NCBI GenBank assembly: GCA_964461765.1
Contig: CAYWVS010000080.1
Coordinates: 1-13,572 of the forward strand
Source: JAVVUJ01 sp964461765
Lineage (GTDB): Bacteria; Bacillota; Clostridia; Peptostreptococcales; Anaerovoracaceae
DNA: 13,572 nt
Direction of reading: 5' to 3'
In this document: positions 1 through 7,624 of the stretch, in pieces
Numbering within the stretch: position 1 is the first letter of the stretch
Layout: the number at the start of each line of letters is the position of its first letter
The notes under the pieces: model-generated
Databases searched by the model: none
What the model was told of the DNA's origin: nothing
Seen by the model: the letters and a program-made list of their open reading frames with translations, nothing else
Translations under genes and position numbers: made by a program

Positions 1-1
1 G

Positions 2-613
2 GGATACGATGAAGGGGGTCAGTTGACAGAAGCCGTAAGAAGGAGACCTTACAGCGTCATTCTCTTTGACGAAATTGAAAAAGCTCATCCTGATGTATTT
101 AACATTTTGTTACAGCTTTTAGATGATGGAAGGTTAACGGATAATCAGGGTCGTACTGTTGACTTTAAAAACACCATTATAATCATGACCTCCAACATAG
201 GAAGTCCTTACCTCATAGAAAACATTTCTCAGGATGGCACTATAACTCAGGAGGTTAAGGAAAAGGTTGAGGAAGAAATGAAGCGCCACTTTAGACCTGA
301 GTTTATCAACCGTATCGACGATGTGGTAGTATTTTCTCCATTGACAGAAGCGCAAATAGAGAAGATTATCGACCTTTCCATGTTAGAAATTCAGAAGAAG
401 CTTGATGATCGAAAGATAACTTTAAGGCTGACACCATCCACCAAGAGATTAATCGCAAAAGAGGCATATTCCCCAATTTATGGAGCCAGACCTGTAAAGC
501 GATATTTACAGAAGTTTATTGAAACGGAAATGGCAACAAAAATTATCAAAGGGGAGGTGAAGGATGGCGAGGAGGTAATCGTTGATATAAAGAATGATGA
601 GTTGAGTTTTTAA
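2..613 (+). CDS. clpB: ATP-dependent chaperone ClpB, C-terminal part (5' end outside window)
   Basis: ClpB is a hexameric cytoplasmic AAA+ disaggregase that works with DnaK/DnaJ/GrpE to rescue aggregated protein. The reading frame is open from base 2, starting GYDEGGQLTEAVRRRPYS, so the gene enters from outside the window and the TTG at 23 is not a real start. What remains is most of the second ATPase domain and the C-terminal small domain: Walker B (VILFDEIEKAHPDVFN), sensor 1 (IIMTSNIGS), the arginine-finger segment (FRPEFINRIDD) and sensor 2 (YGARPVKRYLQKFIE). These motifs and their order are typical of ClpB/Hsp104. ClpC is the main alternative, but ClpC usually has different flanking text and C-terminal tail. 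The gene ends with TAA at 611-613 and is followed by a hairpin terminator. No sign of damage is visible. Confidence 0.95.
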   Translation, partial: GYDEGGQLTEAVRRRPYSVILFDEIEKAHPDVFNILLQLLDDGRLTDNQGRTVDFKNTIIIMTSNIGSPYLIENISQDGTITQEVKEKVEEEMKRHFRPEFINRIDDVVVFSPLTEAQIEKIIDLSMLEIQKKLDDRKITLRLTPSTKRLIAKEAYSPIYGARPVKRYLQKFIETEMATKIIKGEVKDGEEVIVDIKNDELSF

Positions 614-657
614 GTTTGGTTAGATTAGATAAAAAATAACAAGTTATAGTTTCCATG

Positions 658-695
658 AATAAAGGCGGTATCCCAAAAAAGGAACCGCCTTTATT
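658..695. terminator. Hairpin terminator between convergent clpB and icd
   Basis: The arms 658-673 and 681-695 pair over 15 base pairs with one bulged A (core AAAGGCGGT/ACCGCC), around a 7-base loop at 674-680. The site lies between two convergent genes and the stem is bounded by A and T runs, so it can serve both strands. The 3' U tract is weak for the plus strand. Confidence 0.8.
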
Positions 696-742
696 AGTTA
701 TTATCTTGGGTAATATGTTTTTGTCAGATTGACGAATAAGGT

Positions 743-1879
743 TTATATTTTAGATAAAATATAATCTGCAAATTCTGCGCCTGTGGCACCGTCAGATCTG
801 CCGGTAAGCACCAACTTCTTTTCTGTAATGGTGCAGATTTCAAGGGCTTCAAATAATTTGTCTGCTTGTTCCTGATATCCGATGTGGGATAGAAGCATAG
901 CTCCTGCACGGATTACGCTGCAAGGATCTGCATAAATATCACGACCCTCTTCCACCATTCTGGGGGCAGAACCGTGAATGGCTTCAAACATGGAGTATCG
1001 TTTTCCTAGGTTTGCACTTCCCGCAGTTCCTACGCCGCCTTGAAATTCAGCGGCTTCATCTGTGAGTATATCTCCGTAAAGATTAGGTAAAATGAGCACT
1101 TCAAACTGACCCCTTCTCTTTTCATCTATGAGCTTAGCAGTCATGATATCAATATACCAGTCGTCCACCTCAATCTCAGGATAGTCAGCGGCCACCTTTT
1201 TACAAACATCTAAGAATTTTCCATCCGTAGTTTTTACTACATTGGCTTTGGTTACGATGGTAACCCTTTTTTTACCGTTTGCTTTGGCATATTCAAAGGC
1301 AAGTCTGGCAATTCTCTCGGTTCCCGGGGTTGTGATGACCCTAAAATCAATGGCCAAATCCTCAGAGATATTTACTCCCTGGCTTCCCATGGCATACAGG
1401 CATTCCGTGTTTTCCCTAAAAAATGTCCAGTCTATTCCCAACTCAGGCACTTTCACAGGTCTGACATTGGCGAATAAATCCAACTCTTTTCTCATGGAAA
1501 CGTTGGCGCTCTCCACATTCGCCCAAGGATCTCCCTTTCTGGGGGTAGTGGTGGGACCTTTCAGCAGTACATGACATTTTTTGATTTCCAGAAGTACATC
1601 CTCGGGAATTGCTTTTCCTTCCGCAGCTCTTCTTTCGATGGTACAACCGTCGATGACTTTAAACACCACTTTGCCGGACTTTACTTCTGCATCAAGTAAG
1701 GTTTCCAACACTCTTTGTGCTTGGGCTGTGATGGCGGGACCAATGCCGTCTCCTCCTATGACTCCAATAATAATTTGATCCAAAGCTTTGTAATCTATAA
1801 AGTCTGATTCCTCTTTCATTTTTTCGATTCTAGCCAATTGTTGTTTTACAATGGCTTCAAAGTTATTTATGTAATCCAT
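743..1879 (-). CDS. icd: Isocitrate dehydrogenase (isocitrate/isopropylmalate dehydrogenase family)
   Basis: This enzyme oxidatively decarboxylates isocitrate to 2-oxoglutarate in the cytoplasm. I chose ATG at 1879 (378 residues) because AAAGGA lies 7-8 bases upstream; the frame stays open further up to a TTG at 1930. After a charged N-terminal stretch of about 35 residues comes the family start IIGVIGGDGIGP. Substrate residues fit isocitrate rather than isopropylmalate: S124-x-N126-x3-R130 and R140, R155 and Y162 in FRENTECLYA, K211 in VTKAN, and D244, D270 and D274. These correspond to E. coli S113, N115, R119, R129, R153, Y160, K230 and the metal-binding aspartates. After HGSAP stands R307-M, where NADP enzymes have Lys-Tyr and NAD enzymes usually Asp-Ile, so NADP use is a weak inference. 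It follows the aconitase gene by 96 bases in the same frame and is probably cotranscribed. Confidence 0.9.
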   Translation of the reverse strand: MDYINNFEAIVKQQLARIEKMKEESDFIDYKALDQIIIGVIGGDGIGPAITAQAQRVLETLLDAEVKSGKVVFKVIDGCTIERRAAEGKAIPEDVLLEIKKCHVLLKGPTTTPRKGDPWANVESANVSMRKELDLFANVRPVKVPELGIDWTFFRENTECLYAMGSQGVNISEDLAIDFRVITTPGTERIARLAFEYAKANGKKRVTIVTKANVVKTTDGKFLDVCKKVAADYPEIEVDDWYIDIMTAKLIDEKRRGQFEVLILPNLYGDILTDEAAEFQGGVGTAGSANLGKRYSMFEAIHGSAPRMVEEGRDIYADPCSVIRAGAMLLSHIGYQEQADKLFEALEICTITEKKLVLTGRSDGATGAEFADYILSKI

Positions 1880-1975
1880 GTTTAGTTCCTTTCCGCATAC
1901 ATTTATTAACCTAATCTTATCAATCCCCAAGCGTTCGCATACATCTTGCAGCTCTTCTTGGTTCCTAATCTTACA

Positions 1976-3895
1976 TTACCCTTTAATTTGGCTGATTTTT
2001 CCACCTGCTAAAATCATTTCTATATCTAATTGAGTGAAATTGGTCAAAGCTCTGTACACTTTGCCGGTTTTGGGATTCTTTACCGTAATTACAGGGTTAT
2101 TTACCTGCTCCTTTGCATTTTCTATGACCAATTGATCCCCCAATTGGAAGGTATCGTAATCCTTTGGATCTTCAAAGACCAAGGGCAAAATTCCACTGTT
2201 AATCAAGTTGGCTCTATGGATACGAGCAAAGGATTTTGCCAATACAAATTTTACTCCCAAGTAAAGAGGTACTAATGCAGCATGTTCACGGCTGGAACCT
2301 TGTCCATAGTTATCTCCACCGATGATGACACAAGTCTTTGCACCTTCACAACGAGCCGAAAAATCTGCATCAATCTTACCAAAACAAAATTTGGAGAGGT
2401 AAGGAACGTTGGAACGATAAGGCAACAGTTTGGAGTCAGAAGGCATGATGTCGTCTGTGGTGATATTGTCTCCTGCCAACAGGGTTACTGTAGCCTCCAC
2501 CTGCTCCGGCAGTTTTGTGTTCTGTGGGAAAGGCTTGATATTGGGACCCATGGACACAGGGGTATTGCTCTTGTCTTTGCCCTCAGGGGATACGATAAAG
2601 TTAAAGGAAGGATTGAAGCTTTCTTCCTGAATAGGAGGTAACTCCTGACCTGTGGACATGCCGTCTGTAAGCACTCCTGTAATTGCAGAAATTGCAGCGG
2701 TTTCAGGGCTGACCAGATAAACCTGAGCATCCAAAGTTCCACTTCTTCCCTTGAAGTTTCTGTTGAAGGTTCTGAGGGATACCGCACCTGATTCAGGGGA
2801 TTGTCCCATACCGATACAAGGACCGCAAGCATTTTCTATGATACGGGCACCTGCATCGATGAGGTGAGAAAGAGCTCCGTTGGATGCCATCTTGCTCAAA
2901 ATTTTACTGGAACCAGGTGAAATGACCAAGCTCACATCATCATGAACTTTTTTTCCTTTTAATATATAAGCCACCTTCATTAAATCTGAGTAAGAGGAAT
3001 TGGTACAGCTTCCAATGGCTACTTGATTTACTTTGATTTCTCCGATATTTTTAATGGAATCCACGTTGTCCGGGCTGTGGGGCATAGCGGCTAAAGGGGT
3101 AAGCTCAGAAAGATTCACCTTAAGCTCTTCGTCATAGACCGCATCTTCGTCAGGTGATAGGGGAACATAGTCCTTTTCTCGCCCTTGGGAAGCTAAGTAA
3201 GCTTTCGTATTTTCATCGCTGGGGAAAATGGAGGTGGTAGCACCCAGTTCAGCTCCCATATTGGTGATGGTGGCTCGATCTGTCACAGAGAGAGACTTTA
3301 CACCTTCTCCTGTATATTCCACGATTTTTCCTACGCCACCTTTAACGGTGAGTTGCTTTAGAACGTAGAGAATTACATCCTTTGCAGATACCCATGGACG
3401 CAATTTTCCTGTAAGCTCCACTTTTATGACCTTTGGAACCACCAGGCTGTAGATTCCTTGTGCCATGGCAACGGCCACATCCAACCCTCCTGCACCGATG
3501 GCAATCATGCCCAAGCCTCCTCCTGTAGGAGTATGACTGTCAGAACCTAAGAGGGTTTTGCCGGGAATGCCATAATTCTCTAAATGAAGTTGGTGGCAGA
3601 TTCCGTTTCCGGGTTTGGAAAACAGAACACCGTGCCTTTCCGCAACGCTTTTGATAAAGGCATGATCGTCTGCACTTTCAAAACCTGTTTGCAGGGTATT
3701 ATGATCAATATATGCTACGGAAAGCTCCGTTTTCACCTTTTCTACGTCCATGGCTTCCAGTTGTAAATACACCATAGTACCCGTGGAATCCTGAGTTAAG
3801 GTTTGATCCATTTTGATGGTGATCTCACTGCCCGGGATCAATTGGCCTTCTACCAAATGGTTTTCTAAGATCTTGTATGCTAATGTTTTTCCCAT
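1976..3895 (-). CDS. acn: Aconitate hydratase (aconitase), about 640-residue type
   Basis: Aconitase converts citrate to isocitrate through a [4Fe-4S] cluster. The start chosen is ATG at 3895 (MGKTLAYKIL, 639 residues) with AAAGGA 7 bases upstream; the frame runs on to 3934 without a good site. Visible are the DSHTPTGGGLGM segment of the N-terminal domains, the three cluster cysteines Cys297 (GSCTNSS), Cys357 and Cys360 (ENACGPCIGMGQ), and the swivel-domain motif GDNYGQGSSREHAAL near residues 532-545 with its catalytic Ser. At about 640 residues it is shorter than AcnA (about 890) or AcnB (about 860) and fits the single-chain type first seen in Aquifex and common in anaerobic Bacillota. A homoaconitase or isopropylmalate isomerase large subunit is unlikely because the swivel domain is fused on and isocitrate dehydrogenase lies next. 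All key residues are present. Confidence 0.94.
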   Translation of the reverse strand: MGKTLAYKILENHLVEGQLIPGSEITIKMDQTLTQDSTGTMVYLQLEAMDVEKVKTELSVAYIDHNTLQTGFESADDHAFIKSVAERHGVLFSKPGNGICHQLHLENYGIPGKTLLGSDSHTPTGGGLGMIAIGAGGLDVAVAMAQGIYSLVVPKVIKVELTGKLRPWVSAKDVILYVLKQLTVKGGVGKIVEYTGEGVKSLSVTDRATITNMGAELGATTSIFPSDENTKAYLASQGREKDYVPLSPDEDAVYDEELKVNLSELTPLAAMPHSPDNVDSIKNIGEIKVNQVAIGSCTNSSYSDLMKVAYILKGKKVHDDVSLVISPGSSKILSKMASNGALSHLIDAGARIIENACGPCIGMGQSPESGAVSLRTFNRNFKGRSGTLDAQVYLVSPETAAISAITGVLTDGMSTGQELPPIQEESFNPSFNFIVSPEGKDKSNTPVSMGPNIKPFPQNTKLPEQVEATVTLLAGDNITTDDIMPSDSKLLPYRSNVPYLSKFCFGKIDADFSARCEGAKTCVIIGGDNYGQGSSREHAALVPLYLGVKFVLAKSFARIHRANLINSGILPLVFEDPKDYDTFQLGDQLVIENAKEQVNNPVITVKNPKTGKVYRALTNFTQLDIEMILAGGKISQIKG

Positions 3896-3942
3896 ATGTA
3901 AATCCTTTCTTAAATTATAAATACAATGAAACAATATCTATA

Positions 3943-3971
3943 ATTATATAATTATCAAGGGACAAAGTCAA
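3943..3971 (-). promoter_or_regulatory. Sigma-A type promoter of the acn-icd unit
   Basis: On the minus strand TTGACT (3971-3966) is followed by a 17-base spacer and TATAAT (3948-3943). The match is 5/6 and 6/6 with ideal spacing. Transcription would start near 3936, leaving a leader of about 40 bases before the aconitase ATG. Confidence 0.8.
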
Positions 3972-4070
3972 ATAAAAGCAAAAGATGTTCTGTAATTATC
4001 AGGGACAAAGTCAAATAAAAGCAAAAGAATGTTCTGTACTTTTCAAGGATAAAGCCAACTAAAAGAATCC
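3951..4070. repeat. 44-bp direct tandem repeat upstream of acn (2 good copies, 1 degenerate)
   Basis: Units at 3951-3994 and 3995-4038 are both 44 bp and differ by one deleted and one inserted A. A decayed third copy covers about 4039-4070 (TTCAAGGATAAAGCC... compared with ATCAAGGGACAAAGTC...). The unit contains the TTGACT -35 box of the acn promoter. The second unit also has TTGACT (4014-4009) but no -10 box at the right distance. This may be a promoter duplication, or direct-repeat operators for an activator or repressor. Confidence 0.85.
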
Positions 4071-4213
4071 ATAAAATTTTTAAAAAATTGAATTATAAAT
4101 ATGGGAAAAAATAGCGTAAACATATTGATAAAAATTTTTTTTTATTTCTCTGATCTATGAAGAAATCCTAAATACATTAAAAGAAAAAATTAAATGAAAA
4201 TCAAATTTTATAG
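4071..4213. other. A+T-rich intergenic stretch with no recognised feature
   Basis: Between the acn repeats and the nrdJ promoter lies very A+T-rich sequence with A and T runs, for example 4133-4146. I see no open frame with a ribosome site, no stable hairpin and no cobalamin riboswitch core. It may only bend or open easily. Confidence 0.5.
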
Positions 4214-4242
4214 TTGAAATGTTTTTACTCATACTATATAAT
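4214..4242 (+). promoter_or_regulatory. Sigma-A type promoter of nrdJ
   Basis: TTGAAA at 4214-4219, a 17-base spacer and TATAAT at 4237-4242 form a strong promoter on the plus strand. Transcription would begin near 4249, giving a leader of about 80 bases. The -10 box lies inside the first NrdR-like box. Confidence 0.8.
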
Positions 4243-4278
4243 GTTGATTGCGACTGATGAAACAACTATATGTTGAGA
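4231..4278 (+). promoter_or_regulatory. Pair of NrdR-box-like operators
   Basis: Two 16-bp sites, 4231-4246 (core CTATATAATG, 4234-4243) and 4263-4278 (core CTATATGTTG, 4266-4275), each match the published NrdR core CwAtATaTwG at 9 of 10 positions. They are separated by 16 bp, so centre to centre is 32 bp, which is the three-turn spacing usual for NrdR pairs. Box 1 overlaps the -10 element and box 2 lies just downstream, an arrangement suited to repression of the ribonucleotide reductase gene by NrdR when dATP is high. nrdR itself is not in this window. Confidence 0.75.
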
Positions 4279-4328
4279 TATCGTCATATTTATGAGATAT
4301 CAAAAACTATTGAAATTTGGAGGAACGA

Positions 4329-6680
4329 ATGAAAAAGGTCATTAAGAGGGATGGCACTGAGGTCACTTTTAATAGTGTTAAAATTCAAGCTGCTATTGAG
4401 AATGCCATGCTGGAAACAAAGGAAGGCATTGAGCCCAAACTAGCAAAGGATATTGCAATCGCCATAGAGAAACAGGCAGAAAAATCGGACAAGCCCATCA
4501 ATGTAGAAGATCTTCAGGATTTAGTAGAAGATTTTTTAATGGCAAGCGACAGAAAAGACGCTGCCAAAAAATTTATTATTTATCGTTATGAAAGAGATAA
4601 GACTCGAGACGCCAGAAAGAGAAGAGACGGCAGGGTTATATCCGATGAGTTTGTAAGCAGATTTAAGCATGCTCCATCCCCCATGAGCCAATTGGGGAGT
4701 TTTGTTTACTATAGAACTTATTCCCGTTGGGATTCCGATGAATTGAGACGTGAATACTGGTGGGAAACAGTTAGAAGATCCGTAGAGTATAATTGTAGCT
4801 TGGTACCCACCTCCAAGGATGAGGCAGAAAAGCTTTATAAAAATATCTATGAATTAAAGCAATTTTTATCAGGACGTACATTTTGGGTGGGAAGTACAGA
4901 TGTTTCCAAGCATTATCCCATGTCCAATTACAACTGCTCTTTCCAAGTAATCGACAGTTTTTCCGCATTTAGAGATATATTTTATCTTTTGATGGTGGGC
5001 TCCGGAGTCGGTGTTAGAGTGTTGAGATCCGATGTGGAAAAGATGCCTATGGTTAGAACGGATATAGAAATTATCCACGAGGCCTATACTCCAATGCTCA
5101 AACAGTTAAGGCAGGACAGCACGTCTTTGGAATTTACTCATAACGACACAGTGAAAATCACCATAGGGGACAGCAAAGAAGGTTGGGTTCAGTCCATGGA
5201 CTACTTTATGAAGGTTCTCTACAGCACAGAGTATCGAAAGATTGATACTGTAATTTTGAATTATGATCATGTTAGAAGTAAGGGTGAAAAACTGAAAACC
5301 TTTGGTGGAACTGCCAGTGGTCACTCCAGCATGAAAAATATGTTTTTAAAAATTACTAAAATTATTGAAAAAGCAGGTAGTAGATCCACCTCGAATAAAG
5401 TAAAATTAGAACCCATTGATTGCATGGACATTGCAAACATTATCGGTGAAAATGTAGTAGTGGGAGGCGTTAGAAGAACTGCTGAGATTATACTTATAGA
5501 TCAGGATGACAAAGCATGCATTCAAGCCAAAAGTAATTTATATAAAAAAGAAGATGAAAAGTGGGTAATGGATCAAGAAATCGCTCACAGGCAAATGAGC
5601 AACAACTCTATTTTTTACACGAGAAAACCCACCAGAGAGGGTCTACATTGGCATTTGGAGCAAATGAGATTTTCTGGTGAACCGGGTTGGGTTAACCAAG
5701 AAGCCGGTGCAAAGAGACGACCAAACTTTCAAGGAGTTAACCCTTGTGCAGAGATTCTCCTAGATTCCAAGGGGTTATGTAATTTAACCACTGTTAATGT
5801 TATGGCTTTTGTCAATGATGGGAAGTTGGATTTTAACGGACTCATGGAAGCGCAAAGGCTTTCTGCCAGAGCGGGATATCGAATGACCTGTACAGAATTG
5901 GAACTTCCTGAATGGAATTCCGTGCAACAGAGGGACAAGCTGTTGGGATGTTCCCTGACAGGTTGGCAGGATATGGTAAACGCTTTAGGGTTGGATAGAA
6001 AAGCACAAGAGCAATTATTGACTGATTTAAAGAATGAAGCCAAGCTTGCAGCCAAGGAGTATGCAAAGGAATTAGGTATGGAGGAACCCCTTCTCGTAAC
6101 CACCATTAAGCCTGAAGGTACCTTAAGCTTGTTACCTGTGGTTTCCAGTGGTGTACATTTCTCTCACGCGCCTTTTTATGTGAGAAGAATCAGAATCAGC
6201 AGCGACGATCCTTTGGTAAAAGTTTGTGAAGAACTGGGCTACCCTGTATTCCCTGAAGTGGGGCAATCTATAGAAAATTGTACAACAAAAGTTGTGGAAT
6301 TCCCCATTAAAGCACCTCCGGGAAAAATCAAACGGGATGTATCTGCTGTGGAGCAGTTAGAAATATACAAGATGTTTATGGAATATTATGTGGAACACAA
6401 TTGCTCTATCACTGTTCATGTGCGAGATCATGAGTGGAATCAGGTGGAAGAGTGGGTATGGAATAACTGGGATGACACCGTAGCTCTTTCCTTCCTATCG
6501 TTTGAGGATAACTTCTATGAGTTGCTTCCTTATGAGGAAATCTCGGAAAAGGAATACTTGGATAGAGTGGCAAAAATGAAGGCTTTTGTACCCTCACTGA
6601 TTTCCAAATATGAAAAGGAAGAAATGGATTACGACATAGGCAACGAGGGTTGTGAAGGTGGGGTTTGTCCTATCCGTTAA
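4329..6680 (+). CDS. nrdJ: Adenosylcobalamin-dependent ribonucleoside-triphosphate reductase (class II)
   Basis: This enzyme reduces ribonucleoside triphosphates to deoxynucleotides, using adenosylcobalamin to make its thiyl radical, so it works with or without oxygen. The ATG at 4329 has GGAGG 5 bases upstream; an in-frame TTG at 4317 overlaps that site and is less likely. The protein has 783 residues. Residues 1-90 form an ATP-cone domain (KVIKRDGTEVTFNSVKI). The barrel carries Cys203 (NYNCSFQ) and Cys484 (GLCNLTT) as the redox pair, Cys473 (NPCAE) as the radical Cys with Glu475, and the FGGTASG motif. The C-terminal tail CEGGVCPIR provides the shuttle pair Cys775/Cys780 and closely resembles the tail CEGGACPIK of the monomeric Lactobacillus leichmannii enzyme. 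That enzyme lacks a classical N-terminal ATP cone, so this is the longer form. NrdR-like boxes lie upstream. Confidence 0.95.
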   Translation: MKKVIKRDGTEVTFNSVKIQAAIENAMLETKEGIEPKLAKDIAIAIEKQAEKSDKPINVEDLQDLVEDFLMASDRKDAAKKFIIYRYERDKTRDARKRRDGRVISDEFVSRFKHAPSPMSQLGSFVYYRTYSRWDSDELRREYWWETVRRSVEYNCSLVPTSKDEAEKLYKNIYELKQFLSGRTFWVGSTDVSKHYPMSNYNCSFQVIDSFSAFRDIFYLLMVGSGVGVRVLRSDVEKMPMVRTDIEIIHEAYTPMLKQLRQDSTSLEFTHNDTVKITIGDSKEGWVQSMDYFMKVLYSTEYRKIDTVILNYDHVRSKGEKLKTFGGTASGHSSMKNMFLKITKIIEKAGSRSTSNKVKLEPIDCMDIANIIGENVVVGGVRRTAEIILIDQDDKACIQAKSNLYKKEDEKWVMDQEIAHRQMSNNSIFYTRKPTREGLHWHLEQMRFSGEPGWVNQEAGAKRRPNFQGVNPCAEILLDSKGLCNLTTVNVMAFVNDGKLDFNGLMEAQRLSARAGYRMTCTELELPEWNSVQQRDKLLGCSLTGWQDMVNALGLDRKAQEQLLTDLKNEAKLAAKEYAKELGMEEPLLVTTIKPEGTLSLLPVVSSGVHFSHAPFYVRRIRISSDDPLVKVCEELGYPVFPEVGQSIENCTTKVVEFPIKAPPGKIKRDVSAVEQLEIYKMFMEYYVEHNCSITVHVRDHEWNQVEEWVWNNWDDTVALSFLSFEDNFYELLPYEEISEKEYLDRVAKMKAFVPSLISKYEKEEMDYDIGNEGCEGGVCPIR

Positions 6681-6762
6681 GATTTGCATAAATTCTTTAC
6701 ATATGACAGAACATAAAGGTGTGGTCATGAAATAAACTTTATAATAAAGGAAGTATAGATTT

Positions 6763-7551
6763 GTGGAATTAAAACTGGCAACCTTTAATTTAAAAAATGA
6801 TTATTTTTCCCCTTTAAAAACTCACTGGGGCAGGCGTAAGTCTGCCATTGGTGAGTTTTTTTTGCAAGAGAGTCCGGATATTACAGGAACTCAGGAGCTC
6901 AACTACAACAGAATTTATGAATTGCTGGAAATGTTACCCGATTATGATTATATAGGAGAGGGAAGAGCCGGAGAGATAAAGGGGGAGTACTGTGCTATCC
7001 TATATAAGAAAAAAATGTTTCAATGCTTAAAAAGCGGGACTTTTTGGCTATCCAAAAATCCAAATTCAAAATCTAGAGGTTGGCTCGCTTTGTTTCCCAG
7101 AATTTGCACTTGGGCTGTCTTCCAAAATAAAGAAGGAAAAAAAATTGGAGTTCTTAATACACACTTAGATGTCTTTAGTCCTTATGCCAGAGCGGATGGA
7201 TTGATTCAGATCGCAAAGTTTGTAAAGCAAAATTTCGCGGATATGCCTGTGGCACTTATGGGAGATTTTAATGCAAAGCCTGACAGCCGAGCATTAAAAT
7301 TTATTCAAGCATCCCATGAAGATACCGGAATCTTTACGGGAAGTAGCTATAGCGTTTTTTACAGTACACAATCTCCCGATGGCAGAACATACCATGGTTT
7401 TCGAGGAAAGGTTACTGGGTTGCCCATCGATTATATATTTACATCAAAGCAAATAAAAATTGAAGACGCTTATGTTGTTCAAAAACAATTTTTAGGGAAA
7501 TATCCTTCAGATCATTTTCCCATAATTATGAAGTGCTCTTTACTCTCATAG
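6763..7551 (+). CDS. Endonuclease/exonuclease/phosphatase (EEP) family protein
   Basis: This is a metal-dependent phosphoesterase of the superfamily that holds DNase I, exonuclease III, sphingomyelinases and inositol phosphatases; the substrate cannot be told. It starts at GTG 6763 with AAAGGAAG at 6746-6753 and has 262 residues, all one domain. Motifs in order are Asn9 (ATFNL), Glu45 (TGTQELN), His134 (LNTHLD), Asp168 and Asn170 (MGDFNA), Asp223 (IDYIFTS) and Asp250-His251 (YPSDHFP). Together they make a complete active site. There is no signal peptide or membrane segment, so the protein is probably cytoplasmic. It lies 82 bases after nrdJ on the same strand; a TATAAT at 6740-6745 without a good -35 may or may not give it its own transcript. 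Close relatives are usually annotated only as EEP family proteins. Confidence 0.87.
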   Translation: MELKLATFNLKNDYFSPLKTHWGRRKSAIGEFFLQESPDITGTQELNYNRIYELLEMLPDYDYIGEGRAGEIKGEYCAILYKKKMFQCLKSGTFWLSKNPNSKSRGWLALFPRICTWAVFQNKEGKKIGVLNTHLDVFSPYARADGLIQIAKFVKQNFADMPVALMGDFNAKPDSRALKFIQASHEDTGIFTGSSYSVFYSTQSPDGRTYHGFRGKVTGLPIDYIFTSKQIKIEDAYVVQKQFLGKYPSDHFPIIMKCSLLS

Positions 7552-7624
7552 AAAACGTTTTAAGAGGATAGTGCCTGTGTGTCTATAAGACCTTATGAGG
7601 TATTCTTAATTGTCAAGAAAATAT

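Noticed and set aside
2282..2641. Plus-strand frame of 119 codons inside aconitase
   Set aside because: It lies opposite a fully conserved enzyme and has no family resemblance or credible start.
4243..4328. Cobalamin riboswitch before nrdJ
   Set aside because: The transcribed leader is only about 80 bases and lacks a B12-box-like core, while the known element needs about 200 bases.
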